Of a DNA stretch of 64,000 nucleotides, positions 62,739-64,000 are shown in pieces (position 1 is the first letter of the stretch; the number at the start of each line of letters is the position of its first letter). This DNA comes from Glutamicibacter halophytocola. Its GTDB lineage: Bacteria; Actinomycetota; Actinomycetes; Actinomycetales; Micrococcaceae. The DNA lies in NCBI RefSeq assembly GCF_001302565.1, contig NZ_CP012750.1:930001-994000 (forward strand), written 5' to 3'. The notes beneath the pieces were generated by a model, which was not told the DNA's origin, made no database searches, and saw only the letters and a list, made by a program, of their open reading frames with translations. The position numbers and the translations under genes are program-made.

Positions 62739-63605
62739 ATGGACACTTCCCAGGGCGCCGCCCGCGCAGCCATCGACCCCACGCGTTTTGCCCAGCTCAC
62801 TCAGCAGCTTTCGCTCGGAGCGGTGGAATTCAAAGAGACCTCGGGGTCAACGAATGCCGAATTAGCGGATCTGGCCAGCCGGGGCCTGGCTGGCCATCTG
62901 AGCGTGTACTACACGGAGCACCAGCAAGCAGGCAAAGGCCGGCTCGGCCGTGCCTGGGTGACGCCGTCCGGCTCCTCGATCACCGTGAGCGTGATGATGG
63001 CCCCCGGAGCGAGCGTTCCCACCGAAGCGCTATCCTGGTACACCATGCTGGCCGCCTTGGCCTGGAGCCGAGCTGCAGAACGCGTCGCCAAAGTCCCGGT
63101 CCGCATCAAATGGCCCAATGACCTGCTGGCCGGGGAGTTCAAGATTTGCGGCATCCTGGCCCAAATGGTCCCGGCCGGCTCCGGATACGGGGTGGTTGTT
63201 GGCACCGGGATGAACGTGGACCAGAGCCGCGAAGAACTTCCGGTCCCCACGGCCACGTCGCTGCGGCTGGCCAGTTCGCACGCCATCGACCGCACCCAAT
63301 TGCTGGCCGAGTACCTCAAGGAACTGGTGAACCTCGACCGCGGTTTCCGCCAGGTCTCCGGGTCCGTTCAAGTGCCGCTGCCGGGATTCGAGGGCCGGTC
63401 CCTGCGCGAAATGGCCAGCGAAAAACTGGCCACCCTGGGCCACGAGGTGCGGGTCGAATTCCCCGACGGCTCAACCCTGGAAGCCACCGCAGTCCAGCTG
63501 GCGCCTGACGGAGCACTGGTTTTGGAGGACCGGAACGGGCAGCGGACCAATGTGCTGGCCGGGGACGTGCACCACGTGCGGCGCGCCGATGGAAAGTATG
63601 CCTAA
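62739..63605 (+). CDS. birA: Biotin-[acetyl-CoA carboxylase] ligase
   Basis: BirA activates biotin with ATP and attaches it to BCCP lysines, here that of the alpha subunit at 29902. SGSTNAELADL, the biotinyl-AMP loop GKGRLGRAWV, KWPNDLL and GILAQMV are present, followed by a C-terminal SH3-like domain. 288 residues with no N-terminal HTH, so it is a ligase only and not a repressor. ATG 62739. Confidence 0.93.
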   Translation: MDTSQGAARAAIDPTRFAQLTQQLSLGAVEFKETSGSTNAELADLASRGLAGHLSVYYTEHQQAGKGRLGRAWVTPSGSSITVSVMMAPGASVPTEALSWYTMLAALAWSRAAERVAKVPVRIKWPNDLLAGEFKICGILAQMVPAGSGYGVVVGTGMNVDQSREELPVPTATSLRLASSHAIDRTQLLAEYLKELVNLDRGFRQVSGSVQVPLPGFEGRSLREMASEKLATLGHEVRVEFPDGSTLEATAVQLAPDGALVLEDRNGQRTNVLAGDVHHVRRADGKYA

Positions 63606-63690
63606 CCAGCATCGTGCCTAGCACCGGGACTATTATTGAATACACAGACCGAAGAACTGTGTCCAGACAGGAGGGACGAGGACCTTAACG

Positions 63691-64000
63691 ATGAAGTTGC
63701 CGCTACATGAACGGGAGCGAGTGATTATCAAAACTCGCGAGCACTCCCGAGTATTGCGACAGCCGATCAGCGCCTTTCTCATCCTCACCGCCTTGTGCAC
63801 GTTCGCCATTGGCTACCTCTCGCGTGATGACCTCTCCGATTGGCTGGCCGACAACGCCGACGTCTGGATGATCGTGGCCGTGGTTCTCTGGGCCGCCTTG
63901 GTGCTGATCTGGAGCATCGTTCCGTGGATCCGCTGGACCCGCAGCCTGATCGTGCTGACCAGCGAGCGGATCATGTACAGGTCCGCCTACAGCCAGGGAC
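63691..64000 (+). CDS. PH-domain membrane protein, N-terminal fragment
   Basis: The first 103 codons, running off the window. MKLPLHERERVIIKTREHSR is followed by two hydrophobic helices (SAFLILTALCTFAIGYL and VWMIVAVVLWAALVLIW) and the start of a bacterial PH domain (RSLIVLTSERIMYRSAY). Such YdbS/bPH2-type membrane proteins are common next to birA in actinobacteria. Start ATG 63691 with GAGGA at 63678-63682. Function unknown. Confidence 0.75.
   Translation, partial: MKLPLHERERVIIKTREHSRVLRQPISAFLILTALCTFAIGYLSRDDLSDWLADNADVWMIVAVVLWAALVLIWSIVPWIRWTRSLIVLTSERIMYRSAYSQG

Noticed and set aside
1..64000. Insertion sequences, prophage genes, CRISPR arrays, rRNA operons
   Set aside because: No transposase or integrase-like protein, no regularly spaced direct repeats and no rRNA sequence was seen.

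Overview
The window is a high-GC actinobacterial chromosome segment. Gene content and order (tatD-rpf-rsmA-ispE, ABC-F, tRNA-Gln, glmU-prs-rplY-pth, sufSU, nhaA, mfd, split acyl-CoA carboxylases with an epsilon subunit) point to the Micrococcaceae, most likely Arthrobacter/Glutamicibacter. This placement is inferred from gene order and family resemblance. I saw no IS element, phage gene, CRISPR array or rRNA.

Layout. 1-4668: start of a MoxR ATPase on the minus strand, then tatD, a resuscitation-promoting factor, rsmA and ispE. 4821-8419: an FAD oxidoreductase, a small monooxygenase and an ABC-F ATPase. 8574-15000: tRNA-Gln, glmU, prs, a hypothetical gene, a short L25 behind a structured leader, pth and sufS-sufU. 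15083-20954: nhaA, a DUF2505 protein and mfd. 20968-25198 (minus): PNP, a phosphohexomutase-family enzyme and DeoC, which together form a nucleoside-salvage route, followed by two small genes. 25313-31683: a quinone dehydrogenase of the Lpd family, an MFS transporter with a long leader, an NmrA-like protein and a biotin-dependent carboxylase alpha chain. 31899-42475: small genes, Maf, a TetR-MMPL operon with a recognisable operator, a DAACS symporter, DUF2975, VOC and DUF885 proteins.

42723-59662 is the most striking part. It is a run of nine plus-strand genes, most overlapping by 1-10 bases: a 2063-residue Ig-like/fibronectin surface protein, MoxR, DUF58, a transglutaminase-like membrane protein lacking its catalytic Cys, RDD-FHA, PP2C, zinc-ribbon FHA, a Ser/Thr kinase with a non-PASTA ectodomain, and an FHA-HTH protein. 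It looks like a self-contained phospho-signalling and cell-surface assembly module.

59756-64000: acyl-CoA carboxylase epsilon and beta, an SDR, biotin ligase and the start of a PH-domain membrane protein.

Several genes (rsmA, PNP, tetR, DUF885, SDR, birA) have a TANNNT -10 box 6-7 bases before the start codon and no Shine-Dalgarno, the signature of leaderless mRNAs. Many convergent gene pairs end in strong shared hairpins.
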